A stretch of 13,439 nucleotides of DNA from Paratissierella sp033809995 (GTDB lineage: Bacteria; Bacillota; Clostridia; Tissierellales; Tissierellaceae): assembly GCA_033809995.1 (NCBI GenBank), contig JAPXKQ010000059.1, positions 1-13,439 on the forward strand. The letters are read 5' to 3'. The translations under genes and the position numbers were made by a program. Below are positions 6,926 to 13,439 of this stretch, piece by piece. The notes beneath the pieces are model-generated. The model worked only from the letters and a program-made list of their open reading frames with translations, searched no databases and was not told the origin of the DNA. Position 1 is the first letter of the stretch; each line of letters opens with the position of its first letter.

Positions 6926-7801
6926 TTATACCTTTATTCTATAGCAATTGTAATCATCAATTTGCTTAAAACCAATCTGATAAGCTGCTTCTAATTCATC
7001 CTTTGCACTTTTGTCAATGAAATAAAGAACCCTTTCTACACCCTTGTCAAATATATTCCTAAGGGATTCAGATAACAAAGCTAATTCCAATCCTCCATGT
7101 TGAAATTTATTATCTACAGTTACTGCAAAAATTTCAGCTTCCTTTGTGCCTAATATTTCATAAGAACTTATTACTATAGAACCTACAATCTTGTTCTCCT
7201 TTATTATAACAAAGATATCAAATAAATTAATTTTTTCCAATAGCCTTTGACTATTCCAATACATGTCTGGGTTATAAAGGTCATGGAATTTTAAAAATTC
7301 TTGATAATAATCTGGTATTAACTTAACTACTAAATTATCCTTCAATTGATTTGTATAGATAAAGTATGTATTCTTCAATTCCATTGTATAACTAGCTTCA
7401 ACTAATTCTGCCTTAATTTTTTCCGTATAGTTAATCCCTTCATCATTATCTGATGAGTAACCAAAAAATAACTCATAGTCAGTATAGTTGTTTTTAATAT
7501 AATCAATAAATTGTGTAGCTACATTAGAAAAATTATCTTTGGCATAAATTCCTCCATTTCCCTGCATATAAGCATCTTCTGGTTTAATGAGTAAGTTCAA
7601 TACCCCACACAGATTCCCATTTTCATAGAAAGCCAAAACTTTATCATTTTCATCATTTACAGACTTTTTAAATACATCGTACATATCCTCATAGCTTTCA
7701 AATTTAGGAAAGCTGTTCTTAGCTTTATTCTTAGATAGTTCCCATGCAAATTTTACCACATCTTGTAAATTCTCTTCTCCAATTTCCTTTATCACAAACA
7801 T
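6926..7801 (-). CDS. Two-lobed GNAT-family N-acetyltransferase
   Basis: 291 residues. The C-terminal lobe (about 155-291) has the GNAT pattern: FVIIKENKIVGSIVISS, then EIFAVTVDNKFQHGGLELAL with the acetyl-CoA loop QHGG at 234-237, and AAYQIGFKQIDDY near the end. The N-terminal 150 residues look like a second, degenerate lobe (VLAFYENGNLCGVLNLLI at about 55-72). Such tandem GNAT proteins acetylate small molecules or proteins; the substrate is unknown. AGGGGG lies just 3 bases before the ATG, a short but usable spacing. The gene is immediately upstream of the AlkD gene, so the two are very likely expressed together. Confidence 0.85.
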   Translation of the reverse strand: MFVIKEIGEENLQDVVKFAWELSKNKAKNSFPKFESYEDMYDVFKKSVNDENDKVLAFYENGNLCGVLNLLIKPEDAYMQGNGGIYAKDNFSNVATQFIDYIKNNYTDYELFFGYSSDNDEGINYTEKIKAELVEASYTMELKNTYFIYTNQLKDNLVVKLIPDYYQEFLKFHDLYNPDMYWNSQRLLEKINLFDIFVIIKENKIVGSIVISSYEILGTKEAEIFAVTVDNKFQHGGLELALLSESLRNIFDKGVERVLYFIDKSAKDELEAAYQIGFKQIDDYNCYRIKV

Positions 7802-7941
7802 ATCCCCCTTAACTATTTGTTTTTTGAATTATGATGTGTTTTCTAAGTCCCTTAATTTACTTGAACGTAAAGCCTAATTCTAGAAAACCATATATTATTT
7901 CTCGGCAACAAATAACAAATGATTATTTAGTGCTATAAAAG

Positions 7942-7968
7942 ATGCAAAAAGATCCGTCCCTCTTGCAT
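7942..7968 (-). terminator. Weak candidate terminator after the phosphotransferase gene
   Basis: ATGCAA and TTGCAT pair across a loop, with AAGA/TCTT able to extend the stem past a small T bulge. CTTTTATA follows on the minus strand. The stem is short and AT-rich, so readthrough into the GNAT and AlkD genes is likely. I see no convincing promoter in the rest of the 7802-7971 gap. Confidence 0.3.
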
Positions 7969-7971
7969 ATG

Positions 7972-8703
7972 TTATATCTCATCAGGAAATTCACCCATTC
8001 TTGATGCAATAATAATCTGCAAATAATCCTGTATCATTTCTCTAGTTACACCCATTTCCATAAGGTATGAATCTGCTAATGCTTTTCTAAGTTTTAAAAG
8101 CTTTTCTTTTTCTTTCACTTCTGCTGGTATAGGGGTATATTCAACTAGAAATACGGCTCTAGCTATATCATATAAAAAGTGTCCATGACATATATTCATA
8201 AAATCTATGATAATTGCTTGTCCCTTATGAATAAATATATTACCAGGATGAAAATCCCCATGACAAAGGGTGTTTCCATTTGGTAGTTTATCAAGCATAT
8301 ATAACATTTCTTCTTTTTCTTTTAAGCTTTGGACCTTTTGTATATTATTCCTTAAAAAGTCCTTGTAATTTGGTACACCATTAATTTTATTTTGGAGTAT
8401 TTGTTTATGCAGTTTTGACATATATACTGCACATTCCTCTATATTGCCTGTCCTTACAAACCAATCCAACAAGGATTCACCCTTTAATTTATCGTATATT
8501 ATACCTGTTTGTCTATTATACGTAATAATTTTGTAGGCTTTAGGCTTTGGAAAGTCCATATTCCATATTAATCTTGCACTTTTGAATTCTTTTTCTATGG
8601 ATTCTATTGGATAATCCCGATGAAAAAGCTTAAGTACTTTATTATCTTCCCACTCATATACAGTGGCAGTATTACCTACGCCAACTATTTTCCCAAGTTT
8701 CAT
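7972..8703 (-). CDS. APH/ChoK-type phosphotransferase (kinase-like fold)
   Basis: 243 residues. LGKIVGVGNTATVYEWEDNKVLKLF (3-27) is the nucleotide-binding loop with the likely ATP lysine K25. CHGDFHPGNIFI (147-158) is the Brenner motif HGDxxxxN with catalytic D150 and N155, and IIIDFMN (165-171) supplies the metal-binding D167. YDIARAVFLVE follows as in the aminoglycoside phosphotransferase family. The fold moves the ATP gamma-phosphate to a hydroxyl of a small molecule. Clostridial proteins of this size are usually of unknown substrate, and resistance should not be assumed. GGAGG lies 8 bases before the ATG. The C-terminus stops soon after the IIASRMGEFP helix and may be slightly short. Upstream lies a 28-codon ORF, downstream the GNAT-AlkD pair. 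Confidence 0.85.
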   Translation of the reverse strand: MKLGKIVGVGNTATVYEWEDNKVLKLFHRDYPIESIEKEFKSARLIWNMDFPKPKAYKIITYNRQTGIIYDKLKGESLLDWFVRTGNIEECAVYMSKLHKQILQNKINGVPNYKDFLRNNIQKVQSLKEKEEMLYMLDKLPNGNTLCHGDFHPGNIFIHKGQAIIIDFMNICHGHFLYDIARAVFLVEYTPIPAEVKEKEKLLKLRKALADSYLMEMGVTREMIQDYLQIIIASRMGEFPDEI

Positions 8704-8740
8704 ATGCTAACCTCCAATATATAATATCCTCATCTTCAGC

Positions 8741-8827
8741 TCAATTAATTCTCCGAGCAGAGTAAATATATCCCATACTCATCCTTCTACCAAATTTAGT
8801 ATAATAAACACTATTTGGTTTTCCCAC
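8741..8827 (-). CDS. Possible 28-residue small protein or leader peptide
   Basis: AAGGAGG lies 7 bases before a GTG that opens GKPNSVYYTKFGRRMSMG, then YIYSARRIN and a TGA, 28 residues in all. The ribosome binding site is as good as any in the window. The product is basic and aromatic with no membrane segment. It ends about 37 bases before the phosphotransferase start. It may be a real small protein, a translated leader, or the stub of a truncated gene. I do not recognise it. Confidence 0.35.
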   Translation of the reverse strand: MGKPNSVYYTKFGRRMSMGYIYSARRIN

Positions 8828-8922
8828 TTAAGTACCTCCTTATAGATTATTTTAATTATTCTAAACATATATTCCACAATTCCTGTAAAACTCCTTCTTT
8901 TTTACCAAATCTTTTAAATACT

Positions 8923-8950
8923 AAAAGAACATCTAATTAGATGTTCTTTT
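8923..8950 (-). terminator. Palindromic terminator overlapping the lipase stop codon
   Basis: AAAAGAACATCTAA followed directly by TTAGATGTTCTTTT is a perfect 28-base palindrome centred on the hydrolase gene's TAA (8937-8939). On the minus strand the stem ends in TTTT and runs into AGTATTT. The A-rich arm comes from the codons for the last residues (KKNI). It is a plausible intrinsic terminator with an AT-rich stem; the sequence is symmetric, so it could act on both strands. Confidence 0.65.
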
Positions 8951-10142
8951 TATCAATAATCTTCTTATATATTTTAGGCTTAACTTTTCCAATTGGTTTT
9001 GCATCTAATTCAACTTCTAGATCCTTATCCCCTGTCACCAATATCCAGAACTTATTGTTTCCTAACTTTATAGCTTGGATTCTATCATCGATAATATCAA
9101 TATCTTTACTAGATATTTGACTGATTTGGGAAGTTCTAATATCTATCTTATCACAACCTTCTATAAAGATAATATATGCCTTTTCTATCTTTTCTTCTTG
9201 GACATGGCTTACTATTGGCTTTTCTAGAATAGAAGATAAATAATCCTTGGACCTATATAGTATATCCGTATGATTTCCCTCTAACACAATATTTTCTCCA
9301 CCTAAATGTCCTAAAGTACTAAAGGTAGTTACTGTCCCATCTCCATAATTGGTCCTATAGGCTTTTATAGGTTTTCCATCTTTCCATTTAATTTTTCCTC
9401 TATTCTTTATATCCACTAAATACTCCTTATTGGTAAAAACCCCTTTTCCACTTATAATAAACAGCTTACCTGGATGGATGGTTTTCCTATCTAGTTCGTT
9501 TAAAAATTCATTTTTCATGGACATATTTTCTATAGAAATCTCTTTTTTTATTCCAGCTTCTTCATAGAATAGATAATTACCATATCCATAACTAGGCAAT
9601 AAATCTTTCACTATGGGAAAGATACCCCTTAAAGCCTCTATATGATTTATGTCTTTAAATAGATGATAATAGAGCATAAACCCCAGCTTTAGTCCATTAT
9701 AGAGAATATTGTCCTCTATTTTTGAGTAGGGAAGTTTCCCTCCACTCCAGAAATAGTAGGCATTTACTGCACCTAAATTTGGGGTACCTATCATTATCAA
9801 CTTATCTACTGAAGATGGGCTAAAATAGCTGATATAAGCTCTTCCTAGTAATCCACCTAAACTATGACCTACAAGTATTATCCTATCTCTTTTGGTTTTT
9901 TCTTTAATCTTTTCTATATATGGAAACAGATATTTATCTACGGCTTCTAATACTGGTTTTTTCCAATCGTAATAGGATATGAATAGATCTACATCTTCCT
10001 CATATCCCATAGCGTTTAGTATTTCAATAAAAGGTCTATAGATTCTTTCGGCAAATCCAAAGGAAAAATCTCCAGTTCCCTTTATCACATCATCACCTAG
10101 TGAACCAAAAAGTCCTGGTATAAAAACAATAGGATAATCCAT
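8937..10142 (-). CDS. Lipase-like alpha/beta hydrolase (LCAT/PGAP1-like)
   Basis: 401 residues. PIVFIPGLFGS (4-14) is the oxyanion-hole strand of lipases. VGHSLGGLLGRAY (91-103) is the nucleophile elbow with S94. GDGTVT (267-272) gives the acid D268, and EGNHTDIL (288-295) gives H291, completing a Ser-Asp-His triad in the right order. GDGTV with GNHT is typical of LCAT/PGAP1-like and related lipases. There is no signal peptide or membrane anchor, so it is probably cytosolic and acts on a lipid or ester. Residues 310-401 form an extra lysine- and isoleucine-rich C-terminal domain I cannot place. GGAGG lies 8 bases before the ATG. The gene follows the small membrane protein by 44 bases and is likely in the same transcript. 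Confidence 0.88.
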   Translation of the reverse strand: MDYPIVFIPGLFGSLGDDVIKGTGDFSFGFAERIYRPFIEILNAMGYEEDVDLFISYYDWKKPVLEAVDKYLFPYIEKIKEKTKRDRIILVGHSLGGLLGRAYISYFSPSSVDKLIMIGTPNLGAVNAYYFWSGGKLPYSKIEDNILYNGLKLGFMLYYHLFKDINHIEALRGIFPIVKDLLPSYGYGNYLFYEEAGIKKEISIENMSMKNEFLNELDRKTIHPGKLFIISGKGVFTNKEYLVDIKNRGKIKWKDGKPIKAYRTNYGDGTVTTFSTLGHLGGENIVLEGNHTDILYRSKDYLSSILEKPIVSHVQEEKIEKAYIIFIEGCDKIDIRTSQISQISSKDIDIIDDRIQAIKLGNNKFWILVTGDKDLEVELDAKPIGKVKPKIYKKIIDKKNI

Positions 10143-10186
10143 CGTATATTCCTCCTTATTGCTTTTATACCAGGATATTCGATTAC

Positions 10187-10558
10187 TTATGAATTGCCCA
10201 TATCAACATCACTTTCTAGTTTGTTTTCACGGGTGGTAAGGAAGGCTACGATTATTAGTGAAAACAGGTTTCCTGTAAATATATTGATTACACCAGCTAT
10301 TACCCCAATTATAATATACAAAAATGAGTTCATACCTTTTTTAATATAAACGGTAAAATACAATATTAAGGCGTATATTGTTCCAGCAATTGAGCCAGCT
10401 CTTACCGATGCCTCAAAAGCATTTGTAGGATTAATTACTCCTACTAGACCTCCTACTAAAAAGCCAATTAATAGTCCTAACAATAAATAGGCTATATAAA
10501 AAGCAATTGCTTCCTTCCAGTTTCTTTTCATACCAAAATTACTTAGATTTTTAAACAT
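10187..10558 (-). CDS. Small integral membrane protein, function unknown
   Basis: 123 residues with about three membrane segments: roughly 17-40 (AIAFYIAYLLLGLLIGFLVG), 56-72 (SIAGTIYALILYFTVYI) and 78-106. Glycine-rich stretches (GLLIGFLVGGLVG) suggest tight helix packing. The N-terminus is basic (KRNWK) and the short tail acidic, so the N-terminus is probably cytoplasmic. I see no family motif. GGAGG lies 5 bases before the ATG, a strong site. It stands 44 bases upstream of the lipase-like gene and about 175 bases downstream of the group II intron, in what looks like one transcription unit. Confidence 0.75.
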   Translation of the reverse strand: MFKNLSNFGMKRNWKEAIAFYIAYLLLGLLIGFLVGGLVGVINPTNAFEASVRAGSIAGTIYALILYFTVYIKKGMNSFLYIIIGVIAGVINIFTGNLFSLIIVAFLTTRENKLESDVDMGNS

Positions 10559-10622
10559 TTCATCCTCCTTTAATAATTAATATTTTCCAGTTTTGATAAT
10601 TATTACCCTTATACTTATATAA

Positions 10623-10732
10623 CTAATCACATATTTCCTTAATTTTTAAATAAACATCTCCTCCTTTTATTAAAAATCCCTCCTCTACTAGTCTATGATA
10701 GGATTTGAAAATATGTACCTTGGATTTTATCA
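10623..10732 (-). other. 3' flank of the intron with a short open frame
   Basis: Directly past the intron's 3' end a frame is open for about 36 codons: LIKSKVHIFKSYHRLVEE, then GFLIKGGDVYLKIKEICD and a TAG. It looks like protein, with a winged-helix-like SYHRLVEEGFLI piece, but has no start of its own. Joined to the 5' flank after intron removal, it would be in frame with an ATG at 12699. It may be the 3' part of a small gene split by the intron, or the transcribed leader of the membrane protein gene. Confidence 0.35.
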
Positions 10733-10735
10733 ATC

Positions 10736-10773
10736 GGGTAGGAAGTAGATAATTATTTTATCTACTGACCTCC
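10736..10773 (-). ncRNA. Group II intron domain VI
   Basis: GTAGATAA and TTATCTAC pair around an AATAA loop, with GGGAGG able to pair with CCT-ACCC below. Domain VI normally carries the bulged branch-point adenosine that attacks the 5' splice site; the likely candidates are the unpaired bases between the two helices. I could not fix which one. Confidence 0.7.
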
Positions 10774-10775
10774 CA

Positions 10776-10810
10776 CACCACCGTACGTACGGTTCTCGTA
10801 TACGGCGGTT
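10776..10810 (-). ncRNA. Group II intron domain V (catalytic hairpin)
   Basis: ACCGCCGTA pairs with TACGGTGGT (one G-U), then TACG pairs with CGTA around a short AGAAC loop, leaving the two-base CG bulge on the 3' side. This is the 34-base, two-helix form with a bulge that holds the catalytic metal ions in group II introns. ACCGCCGTATACG and GTACGTACGGTGGTGTG are the form found in class C introns, as far as I recall. Confidence 0.88.
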
Positions 10811-10817
10811 CCATAGT

Positions 10818-12233
10818 TTACACTCTGACTTCAAGGTAATATTTATAAAAGCTTAAATATCCTTGTTTTTCAAACCTAGCATTAGTTAGGGTTGTTGCAA
10901 GTATATGGCTGTTGGCTATGTGCCAGTAGCCTTTTCTTGTATTTGCCCATTGCCATGCTTTTCCTTTGGCTACTCCAAGTTTCTGAAGGTTTTCACCTTT
11001 TGTTTTAACCTTCTTCCATCTTTTCCATGTTATCATTCTAATTCTTCTTCTTAACCATTCGTCAATGTCTTGCATAATACTTTTCATATCTGCTAATTTA
11101 AAATATTGTACCCAACCTCTTATTATTTGATTGAGTTTTATTTTTCTTCCTTCTATGCTCATGCCATTACTTCTACCTGTTACAGTTCTTAGTTTATCTT
11201 TTAGTTTTTTAATGCTTTTAGGGTGTACTCTAAATCTGCACTTTCCACCATATTTATAAAAGGCGTATCCTAGATATTTTATTTGACTTAACTTAGATAT
11301 TTGGGTCTTTTCTTTATTTATTTTGAGTTTTAATTTACCTTCTATATATTTACTAGCTCTTTCATATTGTCTTTCAGCTGCTCTTTTACTTTTTGTAAAT
11401 ATTAAAAGGTCATCCGCATATCTTACATATAAATAGCCCCAGTCATCTAATTTCTGGTCTAGTTCATTTAACATAATATTTGCTAGTAGTGGACTAAGGG
11501 GGCCCCCTTGGGGTACTCCTTCATCACTTTTTATGAACATTCCATCGTCCATAATTCCTGCATTTAGGAATTTATGAATTAGAGATATTACCCTATTATC
11601 TTTTATTGTTCTTGATAAAATTTCTATAAGCATAGATTGATTTACAGTATCAAAGAATTTTTCTAAATCCATATCGATAACATACCAATATCCTCGATTT
11701 GCATATTCTTGACATTTCTTTAATGCGTCATGACAACCTCTATTGGGTCTAAATCCATAGCTTGTGTCTGAAAATTGTTCCTCATATCTGGGACTTAAAA
11801 CCTGTAGGATTGCCTGTTGGATTACCCTATCTGTTAGTGTTGGTATTCCTAATTTTCTAGTTTTACCATTTTCTTTGGGTATTTCTACTCGTTTTACTGG
11901 ATATGGTTTGTAGCTACCCTCTAGCAAAGATTTTAGAATTTCCTCTCGGTGGGTTTTCAAATGTTCTAGAAGTTCATCTATTTCCATCTTATCAACTCCA
12001 CCTACTCCTTTGTTTCTTTTAACCTTTAAATAGGCGTTATTCATATTATCTCGTAAGAGGATTTGTTCTAAAATCTTTTCCTTTGGTTTGTTGGTGTTGA
12101 TGTCATCCTTTTCAATTATCCTTGAAACACTTTGCCCATTTCCGTGTACTTCGTGTTCCACACTATCTCCACGGTTGGTGATGGTGTCATTATTCTGTTT
12201 TCTGCATTCAATCGTGTTCTCAGTAATTTTCAT
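10818..12233 (-). CDS. ltrA: Group II intron reverse transcriptase/maturase
   Basis: About 471 residues. It binds the intron RNA to help splicing and copies it into DNA at a new site. Numbered from the ATG at 12242: RT-0/1 region with NKGVGGVDKMEIDELLEHL (77-95), EIPKENGKTRKLGIPTLTDRV (120-140), YGFRPNRGCHDAL (162-174), catalytic VIDMDLEKFFD (188-198), EGVPQGGPLSPLLANI (241-256) and YVRYADD (272-278) with the metal-binding aspartates. The maturase domain follows, with RGWVQYFKLADM and a C-terminal IANSHILATTLTNARFEKQG region. There is no HNH endonuclease, as usual for class C. I prefer the second ATG (12233), because TAGGAG lies 9 bases before it but directly touches the first ATG at 12242. 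All catalytic residues are present. Confidence 0.95.
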   Translation of the reverse strand: MKITENTIECRKQNNDTITNRGDSVEHEVHGNGQSVSRIIEKDDINTNKPKEKILEQILLRDNMNNAYLKVKRNKGVGGVDKMEIDELLEHLKTHREEILKSLLEGSYKPYPVKRVEIPKENGKTRKLGIPTLTDRVIQQAILQVLSPRYEEQFSDTSYGFRPNRGCHDALKKCQEYANRGYWYVIDMDLEKFFDTVNQSMLIEILSRTIKDNRVISLIHKFLNAGIMDDGMFIKSDEGVPQGGPLSPLLANIMLNELDQKLDDWGYLYVRYADDLLIFTKSKRAAERQYERASKYIEGKLKLKINKEKTQISKLSQIKYLGYAFYKYGGKCRFRVHPKSIKKLKDKLRTVTGRSNGMSIEGRKIKLNQIIRGWVQYFKLADMKSIMQDIDEWLRRRIRMITWKRWKKVKTKGENLQKLGVAKGKAWQWANTRKGYWHIANSHILATTLTNARFEKQGYLSFYKYYLEVRV

Positions 12234-12637
12234 TGACTTCATCTCCTATGGTTCAACCCTTCCCATGAAATCTAGATTTCCATGGTACTATGGCATCTGC
12301 TGACTTCTCATGACAAATCTTGTTTCAACCAAGGTTCATACTCTGTTTTCCCTTGTCCATGAGACCTCCCCAGGTAAGAACAACAACTTTCATCCCATGT
12401 AACTGCCATATTTACTGTATAGAGTTCGGGTAGTATTGGACTTTGTTTTGTATTGCAAACTCGTCCACTCTACTTCAGCCTGATATGGTTTCTGTTCGTC
12501 AGTTCGGGACTTTGCCTCTAGCTTCCTTCAGATTCCACGTCGCCGTGGACACCCTTGCTCTTAGCTAACGGTTCCTACTACCAAGCCCGTAGTGGACTTT
12601 CACCACCAAGTTGTTGCCCATGCTGGGCACACAATAT

Positions 12638-12666
12638 ACACTGTCAAGCAAATTGCTTGACAGTGT
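12638..12666. repeat. 29-base inverted repeat beside the intron: operator or hairpin target
   Basis: ACACTGTCAAGCAA and TTGCTTGACAGTGT flank a single central base and pair over 14 bp. The repeat starts one base after the -10 box at 12668-12673 and covers the expected transcription start, the classic place for a repressor operator. It also lies 5 bases before the intron's first base. The flank lacks the T run of an intrinsic terminator (TATATT only), so operator or 5' leader hairpin fits better. Confidence 0.8.
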
Positions 12667-12667
12667 T

Positions 12668-12696
12668 ATTCTATTATATCTTTTCTTCTTTGTCAA
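12668..12696 (-). promoter_or_regulatory. Sigma-A-type promoter upstream of the intron
   Basis: TTGACA (12691-12696, perfect -35) and TAGAAT (12668-12673, five of six at -10) are separated by 17 bases. Transcription should start near 12661, inside the inverted repeat. The transcript would run through the intron into the membrane protein and lipase-like genes. Confidence 0.75.
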
Positions 12697-12723
12697 CATA
12701 TAATATAAAATTGATAGTGTCAA
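12695..12723 (-). promoter_or_regulatory. Possible second, upstream promoter
   Basis: A second perfect TTGACA (12718-12723) has TATGTT (12695-12700, four of six) 17 bases later. It overlaps the -35 box of the stronger promoter. It could be a weak tandem promoter, or the repeated TTGACA could be part of a regulator binding site. The remaining gap to the transposase gene (12724-12884) is AT-rich and holds nothing else I can support. Confidence 0.35.
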
Positions 12724-12884
12724 GTAATTGTTGGAAAACAAATAAAAAATAATTTTCAAAATAATATTAGAATAATAACTCCATAATCATATAATGTAAT
12801 AATTTGTAATTTTAATTTTGCTTTACCTTAATAAACCTAAGTTAATAGGCTAATTTATATCCTGGCTTTAAAGTATACTAATCA

Positions 12885-13439
12885 TTAAAAACATGAAGCT
12901 TTAAGCATGTTTTTGAGCCATCTACCCTCTGTCCTTGATATATATGGCATATCTGTCATTATATCCGGATCTATATTGCTATAAGTTCTTTTTATTCCAT
13001 TTATTACTTTTTTATCAAGCTCTAAAATTTTTTCTTCTTTCTTTCTATCAGTTCTAAGTTTTCTATAGTACTCTTTTATGCTACCACCATTAGCTTTATA
13101 GACTCTCATACGTGCCATTTCATCTGCTCCAATTACACTCCACCCCATTGGTCTTGAACTTAATCTGTCAGATAGTATATGGCTTATATGACCTTCTGCA
13201 CTACATCTATATTTTTCTTCCCCAAATAAATTTTTAATTCCTTCCCAATTGTTTGATATATATCTTTTAGCTCTTTGCATACTTTCTTTTTTGCTTTTCA
13301 TTGGAGTTTCATCTATTGCAAAATTTATGATTTCCATTGTACTTTTTTTATTTCCAGCTTTCATATAATTCCACAGGGGTTCATCTATATATATTGGATT
13401 ATCAAGACTTCCAAGATGAGCTGTTAATATTTTTACATA
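12885..13439 (-). CDS. ISLre2-family (UPF0236) transposase, C-terminal part
   Basis: The frame is open from base 13439 to the stop at 12885 (184 codons); the start is beyond the right edge, and the internal ATG at 13364 is not the start. The signature CSAEGHISHILSDRLSSRPM followed by GWSVIGADEMARMRVYKANG is the conserved C-terminal block of ISLre2-family transposases (UPF0236). These enzymes move an insertion sequence of about 1.5 kb with a single transposase of roughly 450-480 residues. The C-terminal end looks complete (GRWLKNMLKASCF). I could not find the element's terminal inverted repeat in the 12724-12884 gap, since its partner end is outside the window. Whether the rest of the gene is intact cannot be seen. 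Confidence 0.9.
   Translation of the reverse strand, partial: YVKILTAHLGSLDNPIYIDEPLWNYMKAGNKKSTMEIINFAIDETPMKSKKESMQRAKRYISNNWEGIKNLFGEEKYRCSAEGHISHILSDRLSSRPMGWSVIGADEMARMRVYKANGGSIKEYYRKLRTDRKKEEKILELDKKVINGIKRTYSNIDPDIMTDMPYISRTEGRWLKNMLKASCF

Larger units (their letters stand above)
10733..12632 (-). mobile_element. Complete class C (IIC) group II intron
   Basis: The 5' end reads GTGTGCCCAGCATGGGC, and domain I elements such as GGTGGTGAAAGTCC, AGCAAGGGTGTCC, TGGAATCTGAAGGAAGC and GAGTTTGCA follow in order. These closely resemble the Oceanobacillus iheyensis class C intron as I remember it. The maturase gene lies in the middle (domain IV). Domain V is at 10776-10810 and domain VI at about 10736-10773, ending CCTACCCGAT. 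The length is about 1900 bases. The 3' end is placed at the AT of CCCGAT and may be off by a few bases. All parts look intact, so the intron may still splice and move. It sits 5-6 bases past an inverted repeat, the expected target type for class C introns, which insert after hairpins. Confidence 0.9.

Noticed and set aside
7972..8703. Antibiotic resistance by the APH-type phosphotransferase
   Set aside because: The kinase motifs are present but they are common to choline, homoserine and other small-molecule kinases; nothing in the sequence points to an aminoglycoside or macrolide.
12639..12665. Inverted repeat as the transposase gene's intrinsic terminator
   Set aside because: It lies about 220 bases past the transposase stop, directly after a promoter -10 box, and has no T run on the minus strand, so it fits an operator or leader hairpin better.
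12555..12752. 65-codon plus-strand frame near the intron 5' end
   Set aside because: It is the reverse strand of structured intron RNA and the promoter region; there is no ribosome binding site.
12565..12759. 64-codon minus-strand frame (MKIIFYLFSNNYLTLSILYY...) as a stand-alone gene
   Set aside because: It runs across the promoter, the inverted repeat and the intron's 5' end into the ribozyme, has no ribosome binding site, and is better explained by those elements.
1..13439. CRISPR array, tRNA, rRNA, or a recognisable defence or toxin-antitoxin system
   Set aside because: I saw no regularly spaced repeats, no cloverleaf or rRNA sequence, and no known defence or toxin-antitoxin pair. The reverse transcriptase belongs to an ordinary group II intron, not to a retron or DRT system.

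Overview
The window is AT-rich DNA with strong GGAGG-type ribosome binding sites and short intergenic gaps. It carries families common in low-GC Gram-positive anaerobes: a cobalamin-binding radical SAM protein, an iron-sulfur-flavoprotein-like reductase, an ISLre2-family transposase and a class C group II intron. I infer a member of the Clostridia or a close Tissierella-like relative. This rests on style and gene families, not on a marker gene. Every gene I can support lies on the minus strand, so transcription runs from the right edge to the left.

Right end (about 10620-13439): the C-terminal part of an ISLre2-family transposase, then a promoter followed at once by a 29-base inverted repeat, then a complete class C group II intron of about 1.9 kb. 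The intron has its 5' GTGTG end, domains V and VI and an intact reverse transcriptase/maturase. It sits about six bases past the inverted repeat, in what looks like the leader of the next genes. After the intron come a short coding-like 3' flank, a small membrane protein and a lipase-type alpha/beta hydrolase, which ends in a palindromic terminator that contains its own stop codon.

Middle (about 6130-8830): a 28-codon ORF with a good ribosome binding site, an APH-type phosphotransferase, a two-lobed GNAT acetyltransferase and an AlkD-type DNA glycosylase. The last two are one base apart and probably translationally coupled. A strong 12-bp hairpin terminator closes this unit at 6131-6170.

Left (1-6120): intact genes alternate with broken ones. 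Intact: a flavodoxin-family reductase, an NHL-repeat protein interrupted only by a 10-N assembly gap, a GNAT acetyltransferase, and a radical SAM/B12 protein that runs off the left edge. Damaged: an ECF-sigma-like region 4 remnant with the start of a following gene, a 149-base fragment of a second copy of the radical SAM gene, an HD-domain phosphohydrolase frameshifted near its C-terminus, a methyltransferase that has lost its SAM-binding core, an unrecognised 67-residue reading split by a one-base shift, and the first 54 codons of pyrrolidone-carboxylate peptidase. The genes look like a loose collection of repair, modification and small-molecule transfer functions, not one pathway. Some frameshifts lie in A7 runs and the N gap is flanked by a 5-base repeat, so part of the damage may be sequencing or assembly error; the deletions and fragments cannot be explained that way.

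I found no clear new defence or biosynthetic system. The most interesting structure is the promoter, palindrome and intron arrangement at 12632-12696.
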